This document shows positions 46,368 to 59,405 of a DNA stretch of 64,000 nucleotides, one piece after another. Positions within the stretch are counted from its first letter, which is position 1; each line of letters starts with the position of its first letter. A program made the position numbers and the translations under genes. The stretch lies in NCBI GenBank assembly GCA_003550305.1, contig QKYT01000057.1, positions 197,191 to 261,190 of the forward strand, in the 5' to 3' direction. This stretch comes from Glomus cerebriforme. Lineage: Eukaryota; Glomeromycota; Glomeromycetes; Glomerales; Glomeraceae. The notes below the pieces were generated by a model. That model searched no databases. It was not told the DNA's origin and saw only the letters and a program-made list of their open reading frames with translations.

Positions 46368-47483
46368 ATGTCTGACGTATTTCTCAAAGAGCAAAGTTAC
46401 GGAAAAGATGGAGTCCGATTAGTTAAAGTTATCCGTACAGATAACTGGCATGAAATTGTAGAACTTACGGTAATAAAAATATTATTTAGCTGCTTAAATC
46501 AAAATTATAGTATGATAATACTTTTGATTTAAATAGGTTCGTGTTCTTTTAGAAGGCAACTTTAATGCCGCTTATACAAAAGCCGATAATTCACTTGTTG
46601 TCGCAACGGATACGATGAAAAACACTATTTATATTCTTGCCAAACAATCATCTAATGTTCAACGCATTGAAGCATTTGCCGTTGAAATTGGACAACATTT
46701 TATTTCGACTTATTCTCATGTATCCAAAGCCCATATTTGGATAAGTAAATATAAATGGACAAGAATGCTTGTTAATGGAAAATTACATGATCATTCTTTT
46801 TTAAGAGATGGAGAAGAAACTCGAAATACGAAAGTCATTGTTTCCAGGAAAAAAGACGTGGTTGTTGAAATAGAGTCAGGTCTTAAAGATTTGTTGGTGT
46901 TGAAAACTACCGGTTCAGCATTCTACGGTTTCTTGAGAGATAAATGTAAATTATTCTTAAAAATCTTTTTATCTAATCACTTAATTGAATATTTATTATT
47001 TTTTTTTCTTTTGTGTAGATACAACTCTTCCAGAAACCGATGACCGTATCCTCTCAACCAGTATAGATGCAACTTGGAATTATTATATTCCTAATATATC
47101 TTTGATTTCACAAATTCCTTTCGACGATATCTTTGGTTCGATTAGACAAATTATTTTAGACACCTTTTCTACAGATAATAGTGCTTCAGTACAGGCAACT
47201 TTATACCTTATGGCTAAACTTGCTTTAGAAAAATTTCAACAAATTAGTTCTATTCATTTTGAATTACCAAATAAGCATTATTTTGCTTATGATCTTAATA
47301 GATTTGGATTAAAAAATACTGGAAAAGATACTGATATTTATTATCCTATAAGTGATCCATCAGGTAAGTATTAAAGATTTTTAACTTTTTAATTCATTTT
47401 AAATTTAATACTAATTTTTTTAAAAAAAAATATATATAGGTTTGATAACTGCAACTGTTGCAAGAACTAAATCAAAATTGTAA
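46368..47483 (+). CDS. UOX: urate oxidase (uricase), peroxisomal
   Basis: Four exons: 46368-46469, 46537-46945, 47019-47363, 47440-47483. All introns are GT-AG and the exons join in frame. The enzyme oxidises urate to 5-hydroxyisourate with O2, opening the route to allantoin and purine nitrogen use. Family motifs are present: SYGKDGVRLVK near the start (catalytic Lys), VVATDTMKNTIY (catalytic Thr), SAFYGFLRDKYTTLPET, RIL, and HFELPNKHYFAYDL (the Asn-Lys-His active-site segment). The last residues are SKL, a type 1 peroxisomal targeting signal. The length of about 300 aa is normal. Start chosen at the ATG giving MSDVFLKEQ, directly upstream of the first conserved motif. Confidence 0.95.
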
Positions 47484-47956
47484 TTTAAATACAGTAAATT
47501 AATCTTTCGACTTGTACTATGAATTATTCTTGGAAATTAATAAACTCACAAGTTTATCAAAAGTTTATTGGAATACTATTTCCGATTGTTAGCAAATACT
47601 AAAATTACTTATTAAATTTATTTATTTGATAAGTAATTAAACACATTTAGAAAAGATCCTTATTTGGCTAGACCAAAAAAAAAAGCGAAAACTTACCTTA
47701 CCGCATTGAACAAATATTTAAGTTAAGCAAACTTTTAAAATAAAACAAAATTTAATAACAAAAGGTAACCAAATCTAATTAACAAAAATAAATATTTTAA
47801 ATAAATAATAATCAATATTAAGAAAATTAAATTAGTAAATCTATTATAATATAAATAATCTAAAAATATATAATCTAATCTAATCTAATTTACATTCTAA
47901 ATTTAAATTATTTTCAAGGAATTTCCTTTATCTATATACGACTTACCTTTCCTTCT
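47484..47956. other. convergent intergenic region urate oxidase / F-box gene
   Basis: Very AT-rich, with a short CTAAT tandem (TCTAA repeats near 47868-47890). It holds both 3' ends. No gene was seen. Confidence 0.55.
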
Positions 47957-48698
47957 TTAAATATTAACATTAAAAGCATAAGGAAAGAAATATACATATT
48001 CATCTTGCCATTTATATTTACGTATTTCATCCATAAATTCTTTAACTTCTTGTTGTTTCTCTTTAACCCAGTTATCTTTTTCTTGCTCATTTTTGAAGCT
48101 ATAATATTTCTTTTGAATTGATCGTAAATCATCTAACCAATAAAGTTTTTCATCTCCTACATTTAACACACGTCTTTCATGATATGGTAAACATCCTGAT
48201 AAATCTTTTGGTATTTTTGGTATATCCTTTTTAATGAATGGAACACTAATGATAATGTAAGTTTATTTAATTACTTAATGAATATTTTTTTTTCAGGTTT
48301 ACATTATTTTTAAAGTAATAATTTAAAAAAAAATCTTCTTGCCTGATAGTTTTTTCTTCGATACATTTTTTGCAACAAATTCTACTAAACTCCCAATATC
48401 TGCAACCAAATAAATTTTGTTTTTCAATTTTAGTTTTACAAATACTACATTTATCAGCTAACATAGTAAACCAAATATATTCTTGTTCGCTCATAGATTT
48501 TGATGGTGGTAATAAAGGATAAGGTAAAAGTGGATCAAATGAAAGAATTCTTGAACATGTCCAAATCTTTTGTATTGAAATGGCTTTTGTCCACAGAATT
48601 TTACGATATAATTTACATACGAGAGTTAATGTATAAAGATCTTTAACACATAAATGAATGCAAATTTCTAAGAAAATTTCAGGTGGAATTTTTTCCAT
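47957..48698 (-). CDS. F-box protein with Cys-rich zinc-binding-like segment
   Basis: Two exons. Exon 1 from ATG at 48698 starts directly with an F-box (IPPEIFLEICIHLCVKDLYTL, then a KLYRKILW helix), so it probably docks to Skp1 in an SCF ubiquitin ligase. It continues into a C-x2-C...C...C-x2-C segment (CSIC, FGCRYW, CCKKC) that may bind zinc. Exon 2 (about 48240-47957) encodes a charged tail rich in Lys, Glu and Trp ending YAFNVNI. The exact junction is uncertain: several GT/AG pairs near 48230-48320 are possible, and one plausible choice splices at 48280 to an acceptor near 48200. Lone F-box proteins of this kind are expanded in glomeromycotan fungi. The substrate is unknown. Confidence 0.7.
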
Positions 48699-49412
48699 CG
48701 TGAAAAAGTGAGGGGGGAGGAAGGGATATTTTAAAAACTGAGATAAACCTCTTTTTTTAATAGCCTATTTGTTCTATTCCATTTTTGTAATACCAAATTT
48801 TCGGATAATATATTTCAGTCGGGGTCCCTCGGGGCCCGTGCCATCTGATATCATATTGATTAATACGGTTTAAAAATCGAACTTTGTGTTGTTTTAATTA
48901 TTTAATATATTTAACTAATAAGTGCATGCATAAGTCATCATGGAACACGTGTATAAATTACTTGTACTGTTAGATAATATAAATAAATTTTACTAATTTA
49001 ATTGATTTTCTTGTGGTTTCGTTAATGCTAAGTCAATCTTACAACAATTAAATTCCCCAATATCATCCTGATCTTTACAAATAAACCATTTACCATTGAA
49101 TATACCAATATTCTGGTCAATCTTTATTCTGTCAATTTGGTCATGATAAATTTGGATAAGTTAAATATCTCTTTGCTTAATAATTTTCAAGTATTTTGAC
49201 ATCTTATTGAATTATAATAGAATTAGTTAAACATAAAAATTTCAATATTTTTTTATATACTGATAATAACAATTTTAGTATAAAATATTCCCATATTCAT
49301 AAAATGGTTCTATTATAATATTTTCCATTTCATTTAATTTATTGTTAAAATTTAATATTAGATTATATATTATTTTCTTTTCCTAAACAGGTACTATTAA
49401 AGTATTCAAAGC
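48699..49412. other. intergenic, upstream of the F-box gene
   Basis: Contains a G-rich run near 48710-48722 and a G+C-rich hairpin followed by CTGA at 48822-48848 (separate entry). The remainder is AT-rich. No gene was recognised. Confidence 0.5.
48822..48848 (+). mobile_element. possible second Helitron-like 3' end
   Basis: A 7-bp G+C-only hairpin with one G-T pair and a 2-nt loop (48822-48837) is followed after 7 nt by CTGA (fits CTRR) and then T. The arrangement repeats that at 3403-3431 but with an unrelated hairpin sequence. No 5' end was found. Weak. Confidence 0.25.
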
Positions 49413-49420
49413 ATTATAGA

Positions 49421-50820
49421 TAGTGTTCTAAACAGATCAGTTCAGATCAGATTTGATTTAAATCTGATCTGATCTGAATCCAGTCTGAAACAGATCTAAA
49501 CTGATTTGAATCTGACTAGATCTGATTTGAACTGATCTAAAACTAATTCAGATTTGAACTGAACTGATCTGGATCTAATTAATCTGAAACTGAACTGAAT
49601 TGAAACTGATTCAAATCCAAAACTGAACCAATCTGAATCTAATTGTTTGTTCAGTTTCCTAAAAAGAAGAGAAGGAAGATGTTAATTACATTCCCTAAAA
49701 GTAAAAAAATAAAAAAAAATGAACAAACTAACCTCTCAGTTTGTTCATTTAAGTTGCATTCATTCAGCTTCATCCATTCATCTGGTTTCCTAAAAATAAG
49801 AGAAGGGAGTCATTAATTACATTCCTGAAAGTAAAAAAAAATGAAAAGAAATGAATAAACTAACCTTTTAATTCATTTGTTCAAGTTCTGTTCATTTAGC
49901 TTCATCCATTTATCTGATTTTTTAAAAAAAAGAAAAGGAAGATGTTAATTACATTCTCTAAAAGTAAAAAAAATAAAAAAAAATAAATAAACTAACCTCT
50001 TAGTTCATTCATTCAAGTTCTATTCATTCGGCTTCATCCATTCATCCAGTTTCTTAAAAAAAAAAAAGAAGACATTAATTACATTCCCTAAAAGTAAAAA
50101 AATGAAAGAAATAAATAAACTCATCTTTTAGTTCGTTTATTTAAGTTCTGTTCATTCAGCTTCATCTGTTTATCCAGTTTTCTAAAAAAAGAGAAGGAAA
50201 TGTTAATTATATTCTCTAAAAGTAAAAAAAAATGAAAAAAATAAATGAACTAACCTCTTAGTTTATTTATTCAAGTTCAATTCATTCAGCTTCATCTGTT
50301 CATTTAGTTTCCTAAAAAAAAGAGAAAAGAAAATGTTAATTACTTTTCCTAATAATTAATAAAGTAAAAAAAGAATAAACTTTACATTCATCCAAAATCC
50401 TAATCATTCAGCTTTATCCATTTGTTCAGTTTCCTAAAAAAAAGAGAAAAGGAGAATATTAATTATGTTTTCTAATAATTAATAAAATAAATAAAAGAAC
50501 GAACTCACCTTTAGTTCATTCAGGAACTATTCATTCAGGTTTCTTCATTCATCCAGGTTCCATCTTTAAAAAAAAAAAGGAAAAGGTCATAAAAAAATAA
50601 AAATAAAAAAGATTTTTTTTTATTTTATTGATATTTAATATATGAAAATCTGAATCTGATCAGATCAAATCCAGATTTTTTTATATCATGATCTAATCTG
50701 ATCAGATCAGATTCAAATCAGATTTATTTGATTCAAATTAGATCTACAGATCTTAGATCTGAATCTGTTTCAGATCAAATCTGCAGATTTAGATCAGATC
50801 AAATTTTTTTTAGAACACTA
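49421..50820. mobile_element. 1400-bp non-autonomous hAT-like element
   Basis: Perfect 12-bp terminal inverted repeats TAGTGTTCTAAA lie at 49421-49432 and 50809-50820. The first five bases fit the hAT consensus YARNG. An 8-bp flanking duplication is present with one mismatch (ATTATAGA at 49413-49420, ATTATAGT at 50821-50828), the size hAT elements make. Both ends carry many GATCTGAT-type subterminal motifs, as expected for transposase-binding sites. The core is about eight tandem units of ~130 bp. There is no coding capacity, so mobility would need a transposase in trans. Confidence 0.72.
49640..50580. repeat. ~130-bp tandem repeat array inside the hAT-like element
   Basis: Landmark TTCCTAAAA recurs at about 49660, 49791, 49923, 50055, 50183, 50313, 50435 and (degenerate) 50567: spacing 122-132 bp. 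Each unit contains CTTCATCCATTCAT, TTAATTACATT(C) and AACTAACCTCTTAGTTCATT phrases. Confidence 0.8.
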
Positions 50821-50828
50821 ATTATAGT

Positions 50829-51584
50829 ATTGGTAATAATACAATTTTCAGAAATATATATCCTCCTTCCCTTTCCTCTCATCCACTTTCACTACTTCTT
50901 TCACAACCAATACCTTTCTAGATATTACTATTAATTTTCTGAAATATTAAAAATTCTGATTTTAAAAAAAAATTTTTATATTCTTCTTACAATAAAATAT
51001 GACCTATTAGTTAATTTTTTTATTAATCAACTAGCATTAGTAATCTTTATAATTTACCACTTAATTCCAGTTGAAATTTATAATTATGGTCAGAATTAAA
51101 ATAAAAAAACCATTTGTTATAAAAATATTAATTTGATTAGAAAATTTTTAAGTTTACACAAAATATCTGGACATGGATCATGTGATTTTTACTATATAAT
51201 AATTTATCACCTCCATATCATATCCTCTATTTTCATTTTTACTATTTATTCTAGAGATAAAATTTTTCAAGATGTGAAATCCTATTTATTATATTTTATT
51301 TATCATATCTATAATTTTGGATAGATTTCATAATGCCAGCCAGAATTTCTTTTTAAAAAATTGTTCTATATTATATAATCAAAAAAGGCAATTTTAATTT
51401 TTATTAAAATTTAATAATAATATTTATATTATAATTAAATCAATATTTTAGTCAAAAAATTTTGAAAATTAAAAAAAAATTTTATATAATGATAATTATC
51501 ATTAATAATATTTATAAATTGTAAATTTTTTTTATTCTTATTTTTTATTTTTTTTTATTTTTTTTTCTATTTTTATAGGCATTA
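50829..51584. other. AT-rich spacer between transposable elements
   Basis: No gene, hairpin or repeat boundary could be supported here. It ends in a T-rich run just before the next fold-back element. Confidence 0.5.
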
Positions 51585-52400
51585 CTATTTGGTGATCCAT
51601 TACTATGGTGACCATTCTGAATCATGTAATTTTATACAAATTTTTTAATTGGATGAAAAATCAATAAAAAAAATTTTTTTAAAAAATAAATTTTATATAA
51701 TAACATACAATACTATTTGATTAAAATTATAGTACTTTATTTTAAAATTTTAAACTGATTAAAATAATATAAAACTAAAAAAAAAAGTACTGCATATATA
51801 GTTAATACCAAAACAAAATAATTATAACTTTATAAGTATTAATTCAACCTTATTAAATATTTATATGCAGGTGGTTTCTGATCCACTGAACAACTTTGTT
51901 TAAATTATAGTAGATTATTTTCATTGATCAAAATATCCAAATTATACTTTTGAAATCATTGAACAAAAAAAAAGAAATTTATAAATTAGTATTATTAAGA
52001 AAAATATATATAATTTTACAGTCATTAAAGTTATCTTGCTAAAAATTTATATGCAAGTAGTTTCTGCCTGCAAATAACTTTATTTAGATATTCAGAAGTA
52101 ATTTATTCTGATCAAAATACTCAAAATGCACTATGAAGTTTCTGCAAAATAAATTGTGATAATTATATATTTTTTGCATTAAAAAGCTAATAATAAAGCT
52201 TATTTTAAATATATTTATATTTAGAATAAACTAAGTTTAGTTTTGATTCTATTATATAAAAAGTGATTTAATAGTTTTTTTTTATGAAAAAAAATAAAAA
52301 AAAAAAAATAATATTCTTGTAAATATATGTAAACAAAAACATTTTGAAATTTAATTAGTCAGTGATTAGAATCACCATAGTGACCAGATCATCAAATATA
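51585..52400. mobile_element. ~0.8-kb fold-back element with ~45-bp imperfect inverted termini
   Basis: The left end (about 51587-51635, containing TTTGGTGATC and ACTATGGTGA) is matched in reverse complement by the right end (about 52360-52398, containing TCACCATAGT and GATCATCAAA). The arms are about 80% identical with small gaps. No clear target duplication, no ORF. The superfamily is not identified. Confidence 0.55.
51845..52140 (+). repeat. diverged two-copy direct repeat, ~185 bp period
   Basis: The segment TTTATATGCA(G/A)GT(G/A)GTTTCTG followed by TTGATCAAAAT(A)..CAAA recurs: about 51855-51955 and 52042-52140. It lies inside the fold-back element. Confidence 0.6.
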
Positions 52401-52424
52401 TTTTCCATTTAATTATTATTAAAA

Positions 52425-53816
52425 GGAATTGCTAAATATCACCTAGGTGTTTGTCATTTAGGTGATCATCGCCTGGGTTTTTTTGTCACATGATGTATAG
52501 GCTGATTTTTTTCAAAATAATTCTTATTTAATAAATTTTTTAAAATTTAAAGTCACATATTTATGATTTTATTTATTTTTAATAAAGTGATACAAATAAA
52601 AGAAATAATAACAATAAATAAAAAAGATAAGTAAATTATAATGATTAAAAAGAAAGATACTAATAAAAAAATAAAATAACAATGGAGTAATGAAAAGTAA
52701 TAATAGATGAAAGTGAGTAAAAAGAAGTAATGGGAAGTGATGGAAGATGAAAAAAAGTGATGAAAGATGAAAAGGAGCAATAGGAGATGAAAAGAATTAA
52801 TAGGAAGATGAAGAGGAGTGATGGGAAATGAAAAGAAGTGATGGTAGATAAAGAGGAGTGATGGAAGATGAAAAGAAGTGATAAGAGACGAAGAGGAGTG
52901 ATGGAAGACGAAGAGGAATAATAGAAGATGAAAAGGAGTGATAGGAGGAATGATAGGAGACGAAAAGAAGTGATAGAAGATAAAAAGAAGTAATGAAAGA
53001 CGAAAAAAAGTGATGGAAGATAAAGAGGAGTAATAAAAGACGAAAAGAAGTGATGAGAGACAAAGAGGAGTGATGGAAGATAAAAAGAAATGATGAGAGA
53101 TGAAAAGGAATGATAAGAGATGAAAAGGAATGATGAGAAGTAAATAAGAGAGAAAAAGAGATAATGGAAAATGAAAAAATGTAATAAAAAATGATAGATG
53201 AAAAATAATGAGAGACAAAAAATAAAAAAATGATTATGATAGGAGGTTGAGTAGCAAAAGATAATGATAGAAAACTAAGTAAAAATAAAACTATAAAGTA
53301 AAAAAAAATAAAGTTAGTAAAAAATGAAATATAAGATTGAAATAATAAAAAAAAAATAAATAAAAAATAAAAAACATACCTTTATTAATTGTAGAACCAA
53401 AAGAACTAAAAGATCTAAAAAAAAATGAAATAAAAATAGTGAAAAATGAAAAATGAAATATAAAACAAAAACAATAAAAATATAAAAAAAAATAAAAAAA
53501 GAGTAAGAAATGAAATGTAAAGTGAAAAATAACTAAACCTTAATTGCAGAACCAGAAGGAACTAAAGGACCTAAAAATAATAAAATAGAGTTAGTAAGAA
53601 ATAAAGTATAAGAATATAAGTTAGAGATAAAAATAAAAGAAAAAGAAAACAAACCTATACTAAAAACAAGATTTAATGATATACAAATAAACATGATGTG
53701 ATCATGTGGCCAATCAAAAAATATTAAATTTGCCACATAATCAAAGACCCAGGTAACAATCGCTCAGGTGATAATCATTCAGATGACAATTACCTAGGTG
53801 ATGTTTAGCAATTTCC
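52425..53816. mobile_element. 1.39-kb fold-back element with long repetitive inverted termini
   Basis: The left end starts GGAATTGCTAAATATCACC; the reverse complement of the right end starts GGAAATTGCTAAACATCACC. Similarity continues for about 60 bp and includes several TCACCTAGGTG-like palindromes in each arm. Both ends are flanked by TAAAA (52420-52424 and 53817-53821), a possible 5-bp target duplication, though the sequence is low complexity. The core holds a 20-bp minisatellite. No coding capacity is credible. Confidence 0.62.
52700..53145. repeat. 20-bp purine-rich minisatellite
   Basis: Units close to GAGGAGTGATGGAAGATGAA repeat about 20 times with substitutions. The opposite strand is open in two frames only because the unit lacks stops there, giving a meaningless Ser/Phe/Leu-rich translation. 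Confidence 0.85.
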
Positions 53817-53821
53817 TAAAA

Positions 53822-55393
53822 AAATTTAATAATTATTATATAATATTCATATCATTTTTTTAAGAGCCAATTATTAATAAGTTACATCAAATTACTCTTA
53901 TGTTAATTATTTTTTTTATTTTTCAAAATAACTATATTAATTATAAAAAACTTAAAATATATATAAAACCAAAATTAAAATAATTAAAATGGTCAAAATA
54001 GCTAAAATACTAGCCAAAATAATTTTGATATAGATTTTTCTAAAAGTTAAAATATTATATTATGTAATTTTATAATTAATAAATAATATGCATGAAATTT
54101 CAAAATTGATTATCTTAGTATCCAGTAATTAGTTTTTAATAAAATTATCACTATTCAAATTATTTTATCAATAACTATTTAAAATCATATGATATGATAT
54201 AATTTTAACTAATTTTAAACCTTTAGACTAAAATATTTCAACTTTTGAATTTTAATTTTGACTTTATATAACTTAAAGTAAATCTAAAAAAAAATACTAA
54301 ATAATATTTCAAAAGAAAATAATCTTCTAAAAATCTGAAAAATTCTTATATATGTAAAGTATTACAATATAAAATAATTATATGAAATAAGAATTTGCAT
54401 ATGCTTAATTTTAGACAAAATTTTAATTAATATAAGATAATTAATCTATATATTTTTATTTATTTACAATTTTTAATAAAATATTAAATCATAAGAAAAA
54501 AATCACAAATATACTAAATAATAATAAGGTTAGATACTAACTTTGTAGAGCAATTAGTAAAAAAATTTTTTAAAATCTTACTTATATGAGAATTTTTCAG
54601 GTTCTATTTTTTTCCTCCAAATCCTTTGCAAAAATTTCATCCACAAAATCTCAAAGTCATTCTTTTCTTTACAAAACTTTCTATTCCTTTTCTTTTTTGA
54701 CTTTCAAAGGAAATAAAACTTGTGCAAAACTAGGTAGTTTAAAATACTAAACACTTCTAGTAATATTATTTAAGGCTATTATCCAAGAAATTATGAATAT
54801 ATTTAAAATAAATAAAGCCTAAACAACCTAAATAACTTTATTAGACATTAAATAGTAAGAGAAGCATTACTACTTAAGATCTTGAAGGCTGTTAGCCTAT
54901 CACTATAGTGAATAAAGCTTTCAGAATGTATTTTTATTTTGTGAAAAATTTGGTCAGAATTTTTTGGGAAAAATGGCCTTTTCCATGTCTGTAATATAAT
55001 TTGTGATATAATTTATTTTATATTAAATATTGAAAAATAAAATTGTTTAATATTGATTATTATCTTAATGAATATATTGAGAAAATGCAAGTATAAACTG
55101 AAAAGCATATTTCTGTTATAATAAAAGTGGAAATAGGATAATATAAATGTATGCCAATGATTTCTTGGTGATTAATTTCTTAATTTCAGCCGTGTCTATA
55201 ATACCGAATGCAGGGAGCACCGTATAACAAAATCTTATAATTACAGCATATTATTAAATATTCAATAACTTTTTGTAATATTATATCAAAGTATTCCTTT
55301 TAATTCAGTTAAATAGTATACCATATTATTAAATTTATTTTCTTACATAAATTAATATAATAGTTTAAATAAACAACATAATTCATCTGAACC
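53822..55393. other. AT-rich, gene-free stretch, probable old transposon debris
   Basis: No frame with family resemblance. A more complex stretch at about 54880-55220 (including CTATCACTATAGTGA, a palindrome, and CCGTGTCTATAATACCGAATG) looks like decayed repeat sequence, but I cannot define ends. Confidence 0.5.
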
Positions 55394-57152
<1,759 letters not shown>

Positions 57153-57642
57153 ATTAATAAATATATATGTAATTTTTTTTGCAAAAATAAATAGACTTAA
57201 TAAACTTAATAAACTTAACAAAATAAAAAAAAAAAAAGGAACGACATAATTTACCTTTATATATAAAAATTTTTTTTTAAAAAAAAAAATGAATGGACTC
57301 ACAAATTTTATATCATTACCTTTTATATACTGAATAAACGATTATCACGTTTATACATTTATAGCACAATGCGGGATTAACCAAATTTTTTATAAATATT
57401 ATTTCCTAAAATATATTAACTTATGATAAATTAGTATTATCTCCTATTCCTCAAATTTCTGCAATTTATTTTTGGACCAATTAGCAAAGCATTTAATAAC
57501 ACATGGTTCAAAATTTGTAAAAGACATTCAGACAATGATTATATGAAAAATGGATTACATAGAGTCACGTGCAACGAAAGTTCTATATATTCAATTATTT
57601 AATATAGTAAACAATAAGATTTCATAATACAAAAATAATATT
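57153..57642. other. thiolase promoter region / 3' flank of the BTB gene
   Basis: AT-rich with a T/A dyad at 57270-57289. It holds the thiolase 5' region and the 3' end of the neighbouring minus-strand gene. No separate gene. Confidence 0.5.
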
Positions 57643-59097
57643 TTAATCCAATTCATAAATTTCTCGAGGTTGTGGGGGTTGTATACGAATACGACCAGGA
57701 TGAGAAAATGACACAATAGGATAAAGCTTTGAAGGAAGATTACTCCAAGCGGTGCCTTGTATTTTTCCATTAACTGAAAAAACACAAGTTTTGTTATTCA
57801 TATTTAAATGAACTGTAATTCTATCCCCAACAGAAAATGATGTATCACATTTTATATTAATGTTATTATTAGTATAAACACCTTGAGAACCATAAACCCA
57901 TCCATTCGGTTGATCACAAGCAGATTTATTATAATCAAAGTTCTCCTCGGACATGACTCCTACCCATATATTATTATCACACATGGATTCGATGATGACA
58001 TCCCATTCATATTGTCCCCTATCGATCATAGCGATTTTAGCTCTTACACTTTGATTATTTGTGCATTCTGGTATCGCTGTAACGATAGTCTTTTCAACAT
58101 CTTCAACAATAAGTTGTGATCCACAAAAATTCATATCCCAAACATATTCTGCACTATCCTCAATGTATATATAGGGAATTCCACGCGTATCAGGCGTTTG
58201 TGATTTATTAAGTTTTGCTATGGTACGATAAATTTCAAACATTATATCTTTTGGAATTATTTCTAACGGTTCAATTATATAGTGCAAGATTTTTGCATCA
58301 ATACGCCAAAATTCAATATATTCAAATAAAGGAGTGAACATTTGAATAATTTCTGAACGAATCTCAACAAATTTTGGATCATCAACTGTATCAACTTGAA
58401 TCGGATGACCAGAAATTTTACTCAAAGGTGGTAAATAAATTTCAAGTATTGAAGATGCATCTTTGGATATTTGATCAGTTACTCGAATCAATGAGTAACG
58501 GAATACAGTGTATTCAGGTGTAGCAAAGGGGATCATCTTATTATTTTGAGTGTGAGATAAAAGACATAATAATGCCTTGAGAGAAAATCTATCAAATCCA
58601 ATAGATTCCAAATTAATTTTTGCTACAGATTCAATCAACAAATCTATGAATTCACAATCTGCTGATGCAGACATTTTTGTAATAGCTCTTGTCAATAATT
58701 CTGGCGCACAACTTTGTTTAAGATTCGTATTAAGAATATCATCAACTATCTTAATAATTGAATTTCGAAGATCAAACATTTGAAAATAATCTGCTGCATG
58801 ATACAGTTCTATAATATTATCATGAGTCAAATAATCCTTCAAATCACATCCGGTATATAAAAATTCCAATACAATTTCCATCACTGAAGAACTGATTTCT
58901 GGAAAGGATATTTTATTGTCAAAAGATTCTCTCATTCCATTATAAAGTAATCCATCAAAAATCTCTGAACGTGCGGCCAATAAAGCTCGATTGGCATATA
59001 GTTTGACACCATCTTCACATAAAATTTCGATATCACTGTATCTTTGATTGTTAACTAATAGCTTCAAGTCTTGTGATAAAGAAATTCCTCGTGTCAT
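57643..59097 (-). CDS. BTB/POZ-SPRY domain protein
   Basis: A single exon encodes 484 aa. An N-terminal BTB domain (about residues 5-120: SDIEILCEDGVKLYANRALLAARS, SFPEISSSVMEIVLEFLYTG) is followed by a helical BACK-like region (about 120-290). A SPRY/B30.2-like beta domain follows (about 340-475): NNIWVGVMSEENF, NGWVYGSQG, FSVGDRITVHLNMNNKTCVF, LYPIVSFSHPGRIRI. BTB proteins commonly recruit targets to Cullin-3 ubiquitin ligases, with the SPRY domain binding the target. That role is inferred. Intronless members of this type are expanded in Rhizophagus-like fungi. The start is the ATG just upstream of the BTB fold. Confidence 0.82.
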   Translation of the reverse strand: MTRGISLSQDLKLLVNNQRYSDIEILCEDGVKLYANRALLAARSEIFDGLLYNGMRESFDNKISFPEISSSVMEIVLEFLYTGCDLKDYLTHDNIIELYHAADYFQMFDLRNSIIKIVDDILNTNLKQSCAPELLTRAITKMSASADCEFIDLLIESVAKINLESIGFDRFSLKALLCLLSHTQNNKMIPFATPEYTVFRYSLIRVTDQISKDASSILEIYLPPLSKISGHPIQVDTVDDPKFVEIRSEIIQMFTPLFEYIEFWRIDAKILHYIIEPLEIIPKDIMFEIYRTIAKLNKSQTPDTRGIPYIYIEDSAEYVWDMNFCGSQLIVEDVEKTIVTAIPECTNNQSVRAKIAMIDRGQYEWDVIIESMCDNNIWVGVMSEENFDYNKSACDQPNGWVYGSQGVYTNNNINIKCDTSFSVGDRITVHLNMNNKTCVFSVNGKIQGTAWSNLPSKLYPIVSFSHPGRIRIQPPQPREIYELD

Positions 59098-59405
59098 ATT
59101 CTTGTATCTTTGAAAAAAAAATAAAATAAACAGATGAAGTAAGAAACGATATTTAGAAATAAAGTCAATAAACCTTTAAATAGTTTTTTTTGTACGTGTT
59201 TTATTAGGAGAAAGTCTAAATAATCATAAATACGCGTTTTACTAATCCAAAAATGATGATTACCACGAGATCGAACTCTAAAACTGATATGAATAAATCT
59301 TATTAACACGTCATTACATTAACGTCGACACGTCATACGTCACTTATATAACTTCAAATAATAACAAGAATAACTAGGGATAGTAATGCACTTACTAGTA
59401 AGAAT
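59098..59405. other. upstream region of the BTB-SPRY gene
   Basis: AT-rich with ACACGTCATTAC and ACACGTCATACGTCACTTAT phrases near 59308-59345. These ACGTCA-containing repeats resemble CRE/ATF-type half sites, but function is not shown. Confidence 0.35.

Noticed and set aside
52553..53218. 221-codon minus-strand frame that looks like a membrane protein
   Set aside because: It is a translation of the 20-bp minisatellite inside a fold-back element; the repeated Ser/Phe/Leu pattern has no protein-like complexity.
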